Positions 30,362 to 38,998 are shown, counted from the first letter of the stretch. The stretch: DNA of 49,648 nucleotides from Thiotrichaceae bacterium (GCA_016745055.1 JADGDF010000001.1:1-49648); one strand, 5' to 3'. The notes: generated by a model from the letters alone, not told the origin. A program made the numbers and translations.

Positions 30362-31471
30362 TTACTTAACGGCTTCTATATTTGAATAATCGCCCCAACA
30401 ATTTCCCTGGTAAGCACGGACTGCAACATAATAACTTTCATTTTTTCTTAAGTGCGCATTAAACTGAGTTTGCCCATTGACATCCAAGCTATGAATATCA
30501 TTCAATTCAATATCTTCAATAGTTGGTACATAAGGTGTGTAGTAAAGTTGATAGCCTTCCACATTTTCTAAAGCATCCCAAGTAATGCTAACTTCGTTAT
30601 TATTGACTACATTAACTTGGATATTAGGTTGTGGGAGAGGGGAAGTATCTTGACAAACGTATTGATTAATAAATTCTTCAAAAGCTGAAACTCGTGTATA
30701 GACACCATAAGAATTAGGTTGCGCACATCCATTTCCAAAGCTCACAATACCAATTTGTTGCCAACTATCATTGGTTGATACCACTAATGGGCCACCACTG
30801 TCACCGCCGCAAGCATCTATTTTTCCCTCTTCATAACCTGCGCATAGCATTCTATTAGTAATTTCATTATTGTAATATTTATTGCAAACTTCGTTAGAAA
30901 CGATAGGTACAGTAGCTTTTAACAAAATAGATGAATAAGAGGTTCTAATATTTTGTGGGTCTGTTGCACCCCATCCCATAACAACAGCATCTTTGCCAAG
31001 CATATCCAAGTTAGTGTAATTAGCAGTAACACGTAAAAATTTTTGTTGATAAGGCTCTTTTAATTTTAATAGCGCAATGTCAGCAGTAGGTAAGTAATCA
31101 TCTCCATTATAATCAGGATGAATAACTATTTTTGTGATTGCCAATATTTTTCCTTCTCCACTTTTTAAATCATGGTGTCCAGCGAAAATGTTAATTGACT
31201 CTGTTGTTTCAGTTGGCTCTGTTTTAGATAAAATACAATGAGCTGCGGTTAATACCCACTCAGGGTGAATAAGTGTTCCACCACATTGCTGTTCAATATT
31301 TGGAAGCTTATCCGTTTTTATTATGGTAACCATCCAAGGAAAATTAGTGGTTTCACCATCTACAACTGTAGGTTCACCACCCACAATTCTTGTTCTAGCA
31401 GCAGAAGTAGTTTGTCCTTGTAATAATATTACCAATAAAATAATGGTGAAACTATGTTTTAAAACTTTCAT
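30362..31471 (-). CDS. Secreted trypsin-like serine protease with Fn3-like domain
   Basis: 369 residues. The signal peptide (1-25) is followed by an activation site TR|IVGGEP (about residue 28). The S1 domain runs to about 275, with His78 (LTAAHC), Asp131 (TADIALLKL) and Ser225 (GGDSGGP). Asp219, six residues before the serine, predicts cleavage after Lys or Arg. Paired cysteines fit the chymotrypsin fold. The last ~90 residues (VNVVNNNEVSITWDALENV to NIEAVK) form a fibronectin-III-like domain, probably for binding a surface. It lies 53 bp upstream of the PKS in the same direction, but with no functional link evident. Confidence 0.9.
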   Translation of the reverse strand: MKVLKHSFTIILLVILLQGQTTSAARTRIVGGEPTVVDGETTNFPWMVTIIKTDKLPNIEQQCGGTLIHPEWVLTAAHCILSKTEPTETTESINIFAGHHDLKSGEGKILAITKIVIHPDYNGDDYLPTADIALLKLKEPYQQKFLRVTANYTNLDMLGKDAVVMGWGATDPQNIRTSYSSILLKATVPIVSNEVCNKYYNNEITNRMLCAGYEEGKIDACGGDSGGPLVVSTNDSWQQIGIVSFGNGCAQPNSYGVYTRVSAFEEFINQYVCQDTSPLPQPNIQVNVVNNNEVSITWDALENVEGYQLYYTPYVPTIEDIELNDIHSLDVNGQTQFNAHLRKNESYYVAVRAYQGNCWGDYSNIEAVK

Positions 31472-31554
31472 ATCTTATTTTCCTACTATGTAATTTGTTC
31501 TAATCGCGCATTTTTAGGTAAACGAGTTTTAGAGAATTTCATCCCCGGTTTGTG

Positions 31555-31776
31555 TCACGAAAACGTGTCATGGCTAGCTTCTTCAATTTTTTCTTGGCTG
31601 CGAATGATTAAGATACCGTTCTTTTTAGCTAGGCTCACTTTATTTTTTTGTGATTTGGTTGTTTGTTCTATAAGTAAATGTAATGCATTTTCGAGGACTT
31701 CTTTTTCAGTGTTGAGTCCTGTTAATTGCATCGCTTGTTGTAATAATTCTTGATTGATTTGTGTTGTTAGTTGCAT
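31555..31776 (-). CDS. Orphan VapB-type antitoxin
   Basis: 73 residues. MQLTTQINQELLQQAMQLTG followed by EVLENALHLLIEQ is the ribbon-helix-helix pattern of DUF2191/VapB antitoxins. No PIN toxin follows. Downstream is only an 18-codon frame (31540 to about 31484, minus strand, starting MKFSKTRLPKNAR), which does not resemble VapC. It may be a leftover of a TA module. Confidence 0.6.
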   Translation of the reverse strand: MQLTTQINQELLQQAMQLTGLNTEKEVLENALHLLIEQTTKSQKNKVSLAKKNGILIIRSQEKIEEASHDTFS

Positions 31777-31836
31777 TGTTTTTTTGTCTTTAAATAGAAC
31801 AAGAATATATTGTATGTGTTAGCTTTTTGGTCTTAT

Positions 31837-31865
31837 ACCTGGCAGGTTTTAAAAACCTGCCAGGT
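31837..31865. repeat. ACCTGGCAGG palindrome, third copy
   Basis: ACCTGGCAGGTTTT and AAAACCTGCCAGGT form a 14-bp stem around a single A. It has the same core as the copies at 8455 and 12165. Here there is no clear T-run. Confidence 0.7.
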
Positions 31866-31881
31866 CTGTCTTTGGGTAAAA

Positions 31882-32247
31882 TCACCAACGAAGTTTAATT
31901 TTACGAATTTCGTCAATAAGTTCGTTCAAATCAATACCAACTCCAAAAAAGTTGGGTTTTAGCATAAACACTTTGTTCAGTTTTGTTTCCAATTCTTCCT
32001 CTGAATAGGATTGTTCTGCAATGTGTTCTAATATTTCTTTCGATTTTTCAAGAAAGTCGTCTTTCGTCACGACCTGCTCGGCGATTTTGCGCAAAATGGA
32101 TAACATTTCATCCATTCTATCTTCACTGTGAACACTACCCAATAATTCGCTGATTAAATAATCTTTGTCTTCCGTGGAATATTCTTTTTTGCCGCGCTGT
32201 TCCATGCCAATTAATTTGGCATAACTGACGGTTTCTTCAGGGTTATA
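31882..32247 (-). pseudogene. Separated C-terminal piece of the second ROCO protein
   Basis: The frame runs from YYNPEETVSYAKLIG (just inside the TIR element) through a 107-residue reading frame that starts with ATG at 32205. TVSYAKLIGMEQRGKKEY lines up with NVSYQRLLRLEVKGKETDY of the intact ROCO protein at 21317-23701, directly after its COR domain. The upstream ROCO frame stops inside the TIR element. The rest is helical (ILRKIAEQVVTKDDFLEK). It could be translated on its own from 32205, but its origin as a tail is clear from the alignment. Confidence 0.65.
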
Positions 32248-32348
32248 GTAACATTCCTATAAAAATGTACTATCAAACTCCTTATGTAAAAATTTAAAAT
32301 ACTTCTATTTAACCATTTGCATGGTACAAAAATATAGGAATTCCACTA
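32246..32348. mobile_element. 103-bp MITE-like element interrupting a ROCO gene
   Basis: The ends are 25-bp imperfect inverted repeats (18 of 25 match) sharing ATTCCTATA and TGTAC (32246-32270 and 32324-32348). TA at both ends fits a TA target duplication as in IS630/mariner elements. The interior is AT-rich without coding capacity. It brings the stop codon that ends the ROCO frame. Confidence 0.65.
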
Positions 32349-34128
32349 TATCAGGCAGGCGCATGTTTTCTGTGACATCAATTTTAGCAAACATTTTATG
32401 AATAGCACGAAAGGTGTGTAAAATCGCGGCAAAATATTCCCTTTTTTGTGTACCATTCACGTCAATAAAAATTTGTCTTGCATCTTCATCAACTTTAATC
32501 ACCGCCGTGGCTGCAAATTGCGTATCTTCAATCACCACGCCCGTGCGCCAGCGTAATTCTTGTTTAATATCACGGTGCATTTTGACAATAAAACGGGCGA
32601 TAATGGTTTTGGGTAAAAATTTATATTCAAGGATAAACCGAATGGCCTTGTCTACGTCAAGTGTAAATTCAGGCTCTTCAACCGGCAATAAATCAGGCAT
32701 CAGCAACGTCGTTTTGTCGTCCAGTTCATAACACAGTTCAAATTTTTTCATCAATTCAATGATGTAGTTATGTTTGTGGCTGGGGTGGGTTTGCAGATTG
32801 AGCAATTGTCCTGCGTCGGCTTTGGAAATAGTACCTTGTTGGTTGGCTAATAATTTGGAGGTGATAATGGCATACACCGCTTGCGTCACCCATTCGGGGT
32901 TGATGACGTTGGTTTCTTCCAGCAAGGCTTCTCGAAAGTGAATGACGACGCCCAAGTCATGCAGGAATTTGATGAGGGTATGTTGGAAGGATTCTCTTGT
33001 TACGCCGTTTTCTTTGCATAAGTCGATGTAGCTATCATAAGGCATGTAATCAATGTTTTCTTTATTTTTTTGTTCTAAGGCTTGTTTAACAGCTAACCAG
33101 TTTTCTGGCCATTTGGTTTGGAGGATTTCGACTTTGGTGGTGGTTTCTTGAATGGCCTGTTTGAGTTTTTCAATCCCTGTTTTTTCTAAACAGGAAATTT
33201 TATGAAAATCAACAATAAAGGGGTATTTGTCTTTTAAAAATCTGCGGTTAACATCAAATCCAGGATGTTGATCCATTTTGTTCAATACGACGAGGGTAGG
33301 GGATTTGTCGCCGAGTAGTTCTATGTGTTGCAACCAGTATTCGGCTTTTTCATCTTTGCGACCGTCTAACACCAGCACGTATAAACTGCGTTTGGAGAGA
33401 AAGAATTGATGGGTGGCGTGCATGGTTTCTTGGCCGCCGAAGTCCCATAAGTGCGCGTTGACGTTGGGTAATGTGTGTGTGGAAAATGCCAAGTCTCGAA
33501 TGAGAATGCCGTGGGTTTGGGATTCGTGGGGATCAAATTTTTCTTCAAAGAGTTGTTTGACTAAAGAGGTTTTGCCAGCCGCACCATCGCCCACCAAGAT
33601 GATTTTGAGTTCGCTTAGGGTGTGGGGATTGTTTCCCAAAGCGTCAAAGTAGTCTCGGATTTCAGGAAGTCCTTCCGTTGCTATTTCATAAGGTGGGGTT
33701 TTGAGAGGGTTATTTTCAACAACAAACAATTCTAAGCTTGGAATTTTACCTATTTCTGCTGGCAACTCGCTTAGTTGATTTGAAGACAAATTCAATGTCT
33801 GCAAGTTCTCCAGTTGACCTATTTCTGCTGGCAAGTCCCTTAATTGATTTGAATTTAACCACAATCCCTGCAAGTTCTCCAGTTGACCTATTTCTGTTGG
33901 CAAGTCCCTTAGTTGATTTGAATACAAATTCAATTCCTGCAAGTTCTCCAGTTGACCTATTTCTGCTGGCAAGTCCCTTAATTCACATGCATGTAAACCC
34001 AAATCAATGACTTGTTGTTGCTCATTGAGTTGATAACCCACTGAAGCCCAGTTAATTTCATCCAGTTTTTCTAATTTCCGACCAATACGTTTTTCAAGTT
34101 GGGCTATGATGTCTAAATCGGTGGGCAT
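32305..34128 (-). CDS. ROCO-family LRR GTPase, C-terminally truncated
   Basis: 607 residues. Four to five leucine-rich repeats (45-145, unit LRDLPAEIGQLENLQ) precede the Roc domain. That has G1 GDGAAGKTSL (180-189), G3 DFGGQE (229-234) and G4 NKMD (283-286). A COR domain follows (about 350-590). The protein ends in LYFCTMQMVK, encoded by the inserted MITE; the natural tail continues on the far side. The GTPase core is complete, so a shortened protein might still work. Compared with the paralogue at 21317 it lacks the membrane anchor and has fewer repeats. Confidence 0.85.
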   Translation of the reverse strand: MPTDLDIIAQLEKRIGRKLEKLDEINWASVGYQLNEQQQVIDLGLHACELRDLPAEIGQLENLQELNLYSNQLRDLPTEIGQLENLQGLWLNSNQLRDLPAEIGQLENLQTLNLSSNQLSELPAEIGKIPSLELFVVENNPLKTPPYEIATEGLPEIRDYFDALGNNPHTLSELKIILVGDGAAGKTSLVKQLFEEKFDPHESQTHGILIRDLAFSTHTLPNVNAHLWDFGGQETMHATHQFFLSKRSLYVLVLDGRKDEKAEYWLQHIELLGDKSPTLVVLNKMDQHPGFDVNRRFLKDKYPFIVDFHKISCLEKTGIEKLKQAIQETTTKVEILQTKWPENWLAVKQALEQKNKENIDYMPYDSYIDLCKENGVTRESFQHTLIKFLHDLGVVIHFREALLEETNVINPEWVTQAVYAIITSKLLANQQGTISKADAGQLLNLQTHPSHKHNYIIELMKKFELCYELDDKTTLLMPDLLPVEEPEFTLDVDKAIRFILEYKFLPKTIIARFIVKMHRDIKQELRWRTGVVIEDTQFAATAVIKVDEDARQIFIDVNGTQKREYFAAILHTFRAIHKMFAKIDVTENMRLPDIVEFLYFCTMQMVK

Positions 34129-34152
34129 GGGGTGGTTCCTTTTTTAGTTAGG

Positions 34153-34246
34153 GTTGTTTCGGGAATGGAGCGGAGTGGATTTCCCGAAACGAATGTGCCG
34201 CAATCTGGGTTTCGGGAAATCCACTCCGCTCCATTCCCGAAACAAC
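34153..34246. repeat. 38-bp perfect inverted repeat upstream of the ROCO gene
   Basis: GTTGTTTCGGGAATGGAGCG at 34153 begins an arm of 38 bp that is perfectly repeated in inverse orientation at 34209-34246. An 18-bp spacer separates them. A related half-site is at 12117-12154. The copy lies 25 bp before the ROCO start codon, so it would form a strong hairpin in any leader transcript. Confidence 0.85.
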
Positions 34247-34307
34247 TAAGGATTTTTTGTCTGAATCAGGATTTACAGACATAGAATTTTCAGGATGAAG
34301 AAACTCT

Positions 34308-34700
34308 TTAATACCAATCAGTAACATTTAACTCACTTATTCGACTAAATTCTTGAACATTATGTGTTACCAACGTCATTTGATTAGCTAAAGCTGTTCC
34401 TGCAATGAGTACATCTATACAACCAATAGGTGTCCCTTTTTTCTCAAGGTCTGCTCTTACCAAAGCTGCATAATAAGCTTCTTTTTTCCCAAAAGAAAGT
34501 TCATTAACTGCATTTACAAAGGTTTCTAACTGCTTTAGACGTTTCTCTGGAAAACCCGCTTTAGCTATCCCTACTTGCAACTCGAAAATAACTAGTGATG
34601 ATACCCATAAATCACTTAATTCAACCCTGGCCAAATGTGAACTCACATTCCCTAAACCTTTAAAATGATAAATGATAATATTCGTATCAAGTAAATACAT
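34308..34700 (-). CDS. vapC: VapC-type PIN-domain toxin
   Basis: 130 residues. MYLLDTNIIIYHFKG carries the first PIN aspartate, LVIFELQVGI the glutamate, and CIDVLIAGTALANQMTLVTH the later aspartates with VTHNVQEF. PIN toxins are Mg-dependent RNases that cut tRNA or rRNA. It starts directly after the stop of its antitoxin gene. It looks intact. Confidence 0.9.
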   Translation of the reverse strand: MYLLDTNIIIYHFKGLGNVSSHLARVELSDLWVSSLVIFELQVGIAKAGFPEKRLKQLETFVNAVNELSFGKKEAYYAALVRADLEKKGTPIGCIDVLIAGTALANQMTLVTHNVQEFSRISELNVTDWY

Positions 34701-34940
34701 TTAACAAAGTTCCCGCTTTGAAAAACTATCCCAACCTTCGCGTATCTCTTCAGCAAGAGGTATATCTTGCCAACTACCCGATGTTTCTTGAATAAAAGCT
34801 TGCCATTGAGTTTGCTCCATTTTTTGAACATTATCTGGAATATAAGCCAGTTTCTTTAGTTCATTGTGTACAATTTGCTGGATCATGGGTTCCAAAATAC
34901 CTTGTAACTCCTGTAAATTTATAGACGAAGTAGCTGTCAT
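34701..34940 (-). CDS. Antitoxin of VapBC-type module 1
   Basis: 79 residues, no strong family match recognised. It is helical and acidic, with TSSINLQELQGILEPMIQQI at the start and IPLAEEIREGWDSFSKRE at the end, the typical toxin-wrapping tail. Position directly ahead of a vapC gene supports the antitoxin role. Confidence 0.7.
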   Translation of the reverse strand: MTATSSINLQELQGILEPMIQQIVHNELKKLAYIPDNVQKMEQTQWQAFIQETSGSWQDIPLAEEIREGWDSFSKRELC

Positions 34941-35220
34941 AAAAATTCCTTATTTGATTAAGTGTAGAAATAAAATTTTTGTCTGAATCAGGATTTTAGA
35001 ATTTTCAGGAGGGGATTGCCAGTAGAATTTGTAGGTAGTGGCAAATATCTTGTTATCGCTTGAATCTGTTTAATCTTGTTCAGAAATTTGAACACGATTT
35101 AACGGATGAAGAGATGAACAGAATTTTTTTGTCTGCATCAGGATTTACAAGATTTTAGAATTTTCAGGAGGGGATTGCTAGTGGAATTTGTGGAAAATAT
35201 GTTTGACAACCTTTATTAGA

Positions 35221-35631
35221 CTATAGCGTAAACTCCATTGTCCAGTCTTCCAACTCAATGCCACGTAAGCGTTCAAAATGCTTCGTATTATTTGTTACCA
35301 TGACTAAACCATTTGCAATGGCTGTGGTACCAATCAATAAATCAAAATCATCAAGTGGAGCACCCATTTTGCGCAATCGAGCTTTCTCCTGAGCGTATAA
35401 ATCCAATGCACCAATAATAGGTACAACTTGAGTCATCTCCTGAAATTGACGAATCATCAAACGATTTTGCTCAATCTTATCGCTATTTTCCGCACCAAAT
35501 TTCAATTCTGCTAAGGTTATTTCTGAAATAAAACAATTGGTTAAACCAACTTGTTTGATTTTATCAACCAATTGAAAACGTTTCTTCAAATAAAAAATAC
35601 AAATATTGGTATCCAGCAAAAATTTTCTCAC
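35221..35631 (-). CDS. vapC: VapC-type PIN-domain toxin
   Basis: 136 residues. MRKFLLDTNICIFYLKKRF has the first aspartate, ISEITLAELKFGAE the glutamate, and DDFDLLIGTTAIANGLVMVT with NNTKHFERL the last cluster. This is the MvpA/VapC subgroup. The start overlaps the antitoxin stop by 4 bp. Intact. Confidence 0.92.
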   Translation of the reverse strand: MRKFLLDTNICIFYLKKRFQLVDKIKQVGLTNCFISEITLAELKFGAENSDKIEQNRLMIRQFQEMTQVVPIIGALDLYAQEKARLRKMGAPLDDFDLLIGTTAIANGLVMVTNNTKHFERLRGIELEDWTMEFTL

Positions 35632-35843
35632 AATTCTTCTCGTTCTCGGTTAAATAAACGACTATCTCGTATTTCCTCTATCAATGCTTCTGCACTTTGC
35701 TCAGAATTAAATAAAGGAGATAGGGTTTCCTTCGACCTAGGAGACATGAGAGATTGAGAAAGCCATGTGATTAAGATTAATTTTTCATCGTGACTTAAAT
35801 TATGTAATAACTCAAAGTGATTATTTAACAATGCTTGATTCAT
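35628..35843 (-). CDS. Antitoxin of VapBC-type module 2
   Basis: 71 residues. LLHNLSHDEKLILITWLSQS is followed by an acidic helix and RDSRLFNREREEL. Similar small proteins precede PIN toxins in cyanobacteria and Thiotrichales. It overlaps the toxin by 4 bp, and its ATG abuts the stop of a decayed vapC piece. Confidence 0.75.
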   Translation of the reverse strand: MNQALLNNHFELLHNLSHDEKLILITWLSQSLMSPRSKETLSPLFNSEQSAEALIEEIRDSRLFNREREEL

Positions 35844-35990
35844 TATATCCTCAACTTAGTAGAAAAACGTTTCCTTGTACGAACTGTTTTATAATAACCC
35901 CGATACATCTCATATATTACCATAGTTGCAGTAACGCACTCATTTTTGTGCAGCAATAACTTTTCAATCAGGGGCTTTTTGTGGTTTTGA
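35843..35990 (-). pseudogene. Remnant of a PIN-domain toxin
   Basis: The reading frame NHKKPLIEKLLLHKNECVTA followed by TMVIYEMYRGYYKTV matches the second quarter of VapC proteins (the VIYELYRG region). Neither the N-terminal LLDTN part nor the C-terminal half is present. It begins where a dispersed repeat ends. Confidence 0.55.
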
Positions 35991-36125
35991 ACACGATTTA
36001 ACGGATGAAGAGATGGATAGGATTTTTTTGTCTGAATCAGACAACAGAATTTTAGAATTTTCAGGAGGGGATTGCTAGTGGAATTTGTGGATAGAGGAGA
36101 ATATCTTGTTATCGCTTGAATCTGT

Positions 36126-36548
36126 TTAATCTTGTTCGGGATTTGAATTAATATCAACCCAATTTTCAATCTTTAGATGAGGTACACGTTCAAATTCACG
36201 AACATTATTCGTTACTAATATAGCATCAAACCGTAAAGCATGAGCAGCGATTAACATATCCATATTTCCAATAGGTATGCCTTGTTGCTTAAGATAAGCA
36301 CGTAATTTTGCATAATGTTCGGCAGCCTGCTTATCCCACTCATGAATCACCATTGGCTGAATAAACATGTCTAACTGCTCCCAACGGTTTTTTTGTAAAT
36401 GTTCAGGACTCAATTCAATACCATAACAAAGTTCAGCATAAACCACTGTAGAAAGATGTAATACCTGTACTTGCTGAAATTTCTGCATTAAATAAGGAAA
36501 ACGTTGCTTCAACACATAAATACACATATTTGTATCAAGCATGTACAT
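36126..36548 (-). CDS. vapC: VapC-type PIN-domain toxin
   Basis: 140 residues. MYMLDTNMCIYVLKQRFP holds the first aspartate, LSTVVYAELCYGIELSP the glutamate, and IGNMDMLIAAHALRFDAILV with TNNVREFERV the remaining acidic residues. Two bases separate it from its antitoxin gene. The end of the gene is part of a segmental duplication with about 35060-35090. Confidence 0.93.
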   Translation of the reverse strand: MYMLDTNMCIYVLKQRFPYLMQKFQQVQVLHLSTVVYAELCYGIELSPEHLQKNRWEQLDMFIQPMVIHEWDKQAAEHYAKLRAYLKQQGIPIGNMDMLIAAHALRFDAILVTNNVREFERVPHLKIENWVDINSNPEQD

Positions 36549-36550
36549 GA

Positions 36551-36802
36551 CTAAAAGTCCCGCTCTTGAGCAATATCACACTCTCTTTCTGATAAAAAAT
36601 CATCTCCAAATGCACTGTGCATACTAAAAAATCTTTCCCAATCATGACATTGAGTGGTATGTGAACCTAAACTTTCAGCTACCCCCTGCTTTTCAATAAG
36701 TAGACGTAATAAACTCTCAACCAGTATATGACTATTATTAAAATGTGCAGTTTGCATTGCTTGTTCAAGTAAACTTGAATCTACTGATATTTGTGTATTC
36801 AT
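36551..36802 (-). CDS. Antitoxin of VapBC-type module 3
   Basis: 83 residues. SVDSSLLEQAMQTAHFNN and SHILVESLLRLLIEKQG look like a ribbon-helix-helix VapB antitoxin, related in style to the orphan at 31555. The acidic tail (FLSERECDIAQERDF) would bind the toxin. It is directly upstream of vapC. Confidence 0.75.
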   Translation of the reverse strand: MNTQISVDSSLLEQAMQTAHFNNSHILVESLLRLLIEKQGVAESLGSHTTQCHDWERFFSMHSAFGDDFLSERECDIAQERDF

Positions 36803-36887
36803 TTTTAATACCTTTTTGGTTATTTAATGAAGCAATTTCTCCAAACACCCGAGATGGACAGGATTTTTTTGTCTGAAAAGAGGGCAT

Positions 36888-37154
36888 TTAATTATCATAG
36901 TGTCCACCAATAGCGTAAATACGAATCTGAGTATCATCAAAACTATAAATCAATCGGTCTTTTTCAGAGAAGCGTCTCGAATATTTACCACTCAATTCAT
37001 GTTTCAAAGCCTATGGTTTTCCTAAACCTTGGGTTAAATCATCACTACGTTGCATTTCCTTCAATATGTCACGTAGCTTTTTGTGTAATTTATCCCGTTC
37101 ACGCAAGGCTTCATAACTTTCCCAAGCGCGTTGATGAAAAACAATATCACGCAC
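36888..37154 (-). pseudogene. YoeB/Txe-family toxin with premature amber stop
   Basis: Starting at the GTG at 37154 the frame reads VRDIVFHQRAWESYEALRER and continues to GLGKP, then TAG (37011-37013), then ALKHELSGKYSRRFSEKDRL, FDDTQIRIYAIGGHYDN. That is the complete order of a YoeB mRNA interferase, whose LKxxLxGxxSRRxxxxxRL core lies after the stop. The stop replaces the usual Glu of the GKPEALK motif. One point mutation explains the loss. Confidence 0.8.
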
Positions 37155-37156
37155 TT

Positions 37157-37381
37157 TTACTCCTCATCCAAATTGAGCTGATTCTTTGATGGCATAAACC
37201 ATTGACTTTGTTCTGCGGCTCGAATTTGGTTCATGAGGTTTTGGTTATTGAGTATGTACTCTGTTTCAGACAATTGTTGTTGCTTAAATTTTATGAACTC
37301 CACAAATTGTTTGACTTCAACTAATTTACTTTCAGGTAAAACCATCAACTCTTGGTAAATATCATAAGCAGTTGTATTCAT
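37157..37381 (-). CDS. Antitoxin upstream of the broken YoeB-like toxin
   Basis: 74 residues starting MNTTAYDIYQELMVLPESKL, a DUF2281-like antitoxin start. A close relative, itself frameshifted, lies at 38995-39269 (MTAYDIYQELMSLPEGKL). The tail RAAEQSQWFMPSKNQLNLDE is acidic. The gene is intact although its toxin is not. Confidence 0.7.
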   Translation of the reverse strand: MNTTAYDIYQELMVLPESKLVEVKQFVEFIKFKQQQLSETEYILNNQNLMNQIRAAEQSQWFMPSKNQLNLDEE

Positions 37382-37462
37382 TAATTACACCTCTATATTT
37401 AATAATATTTAGCTTAGTATTAGCTTGGTAGTAGAATTAACAATAGTCTAATCCAACTCACA

Positions 37463-37543
37463 TCAGCTTATTCTAACAATTTTTTCTAATTTCCGACCAA
37501 TACGTTTTTCAAGTTGGGCAATAATGTCTAAATCGGTGGGCAT
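37463..37543 (-). pseudogene. 5' stub of a ROCO gene
   Basis: The first 22 codons (MPTDLDIIAQLEKRIGRKLE) match the start of the ROCO gene at 34128 almost base for base, including the start codon and the upstream GGGGTGGTTCCTTTTG. The frame then leaves the match and stops. The LRR and GTPase parts are gone. Confidence 0.8.
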
Positions 37544-37636
37544 GGGGTGGTTCCTTTTGTCTGAATCAGGATTTACAGGATTTTAGAATTTTCAGGATGG
37601 GATTGCCAGTCACTTCAGATTTCAGTGGTTTGATAT

Positions 37637-37879
37637 TCATTTCACATAAACAGATGATGTTTTTAAATCCAGCGCTATATCACTTAAGAAATCACCTGAA
37701 TAATTTTCATTGGACAATGCCTGCATAACTTGTTCTAAAGGCATGTCCTGATTAAACTCCTCTAATTGAATTGCCTCTTTTCTAATAACAATTTCAGCAT
37801 TTCTACTCAACAAAGTTTTTATCACATCAAATAATTCATGATTGACTTCATTTTCGCTAATATTAAAAATAACTTGCAT
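37637..37879 (-). CDS. Small protein, possible antitoxin
   Basis: 80 residues from the ATG at 37879 (MQVIFNISENEVNHELFDVI); an upstream ATG at 37903 is possible. The tail GDFLSDIALDLKTSS is acidic. It sits between TA remnants and repeats and has the size of an antitoxin, but no toxin is adjacent and no family was recognised. Confidence 0.5.
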   Translation of the reverse strand: MQVIFNISENEVNHELFDVIKTLLSRNAEIVIRKEAIQLEEFNQDMPLEQVMQALSNENYSGDFLSDIALDLKTSSVYVK

Positions 37880-38035
37880 AACTATATCCAATACCTTAAA
37901 CATGGTTCAATAGATGAAATGGACAAGATTTTTTGTTTGAATCAGGATTTTAGAATTTTCAGGAGGGGATTGTAAATATTTTTGGAAATGGAGACAAATA
38001 CTTGAGGCTTTAATCTGAAAATGACGGAATAAAAA

Positions 38036-38527
38036 TTACGCCTCCCCCAAATCCTTCAATACAGCATCAATCAATGCCTGTTGGATGTAAATACCGTTTT
38101 GTTGGAGAGCTTGTAATAATGGTCGAACTTCTGTAATCAACCCCTGTAATTTTGCCTTTCTTAAAATACCGACTGTGCCAACTTTACGTAAATTAAACTA
38201 TGCAGCAACCTTACGCGCTCTCAAATCATCTAACAAAATGATACAATTATCCAACTCCATGCCCAAAGCTAATGCCTCCGCTTCTCCCTTATCAATATAC
38301 AAATTGAAAACTTTGATTAATTTTGCATCTCCCTGTTTACGCACCAACCAATTTGCATTTTTAACTGTATCCGCACCTTGCATACCACGACCTTGAATCG
38401 TAATTTCTTCCCAAACAGTCTGGGGAATAATCACTTCTTGGTACAACTTAGGTAATAATGGTAATTGTTCAATAGTAGATAATGCAATCAAAGGGCTACT
38501 ATCGGCAATTAAAATTGAATCAATCAT
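38036..38527 (-). pseudogene. DUF3368 PIN-like toxin with premature amber stop
   Basis: The frame opens MIDSILIADSSPLIALSTIE and runs through DNCIILLDDLRARKVAA to a TAG at 38198-38200. It then continues in the same frame, FNLRKVGTVGILRKAKLQGL, to a TAA at 38036. The part after the stop is the conserved end of DUF3368 proteins (GTxGIL). Total length would be 163 residues, normal for the family. A single nonsense change separates the halves. Confidence 0.8.
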
Positions 38528-38774
38528 CCCGTAATTCTTCCGAAATTTCATCCTGATCCAAGTTAATTACAGGAATTTTCATTTCTCCCAATCGAAACAT
38601 AAATCGAATTTTAGACATGTCACAAAAATTTGCAGCCTTGCCTAAAGACAGATGTTTCAACTCAAATAACTTAACCGCCAACAAAAATTGAAGTTCTTTT
38701 TCTAATAAATCGGCAGAACAGTTAAAATGAAGTAATAATTCTTCACTATATGGAACAGTTAAATTTTTCATCAT
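38520..38774 (-). CDS. UPF0175 family antitoxin
   Basis: 84 residues. LEKELQFLLAVKLFELKHLS followed by LGKAANFCDMSKIRFMFRLG is the UPF0175 helix-turn-helix signature. UPF0175 proteins pair with DUF3368 toxins. It overlaps the toxin start by 8 bp. Intact. Confidence 0.88.
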   Translation of the reverse strand: MMKNLTVPYSEELLLHFNCSADLLEKELQFLLAVKLFELKHLSLGKAANFCDMSKIRFMFRLGEMKIPVINLDQDEISEELRDD

Positions 38775-38838
38775 ACACTCATAAAATTTGTTATCAGAAT
38801 CAAGAGGTACAGAATTTTAGAACTTTCAGGGTGTCGTT

Positions 38839-38998
38839 TTACTTACTCACTAGCTGATTAATTTGTGTTGGCAACATAACAGCAATACATTCACTCGCTA
38901 TAAAGTCCTTAATATTTTTAGTAACAATAATGTCCACAAGGTTGTCGTTGCATCAATACATTAAGAATAATATTTGTATTATACAAAATATGTTTCAT
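38839..38998 (-). pseudogene. Internally deleted PIN-domain toxin
   Basis: From the ATG at 38998 the frame reads MKHILYNTNIILNVLMQRQP, a PIN start. In another frame soon after comes VDIIVTKNIKDFIASE and VMLPTQINQLVSK, the PIN C-terminus. About 80 middle residues and the frame are lost, so an internal deletion removed the active site. Confidence 0.75.

Noticed and set aside
36888-38527. TAG reassigned to an amino acid in this genome
   Set aside because: TAG ends the atpA and CHAT genes normally; two broken toxins are better explained by loss mutations.
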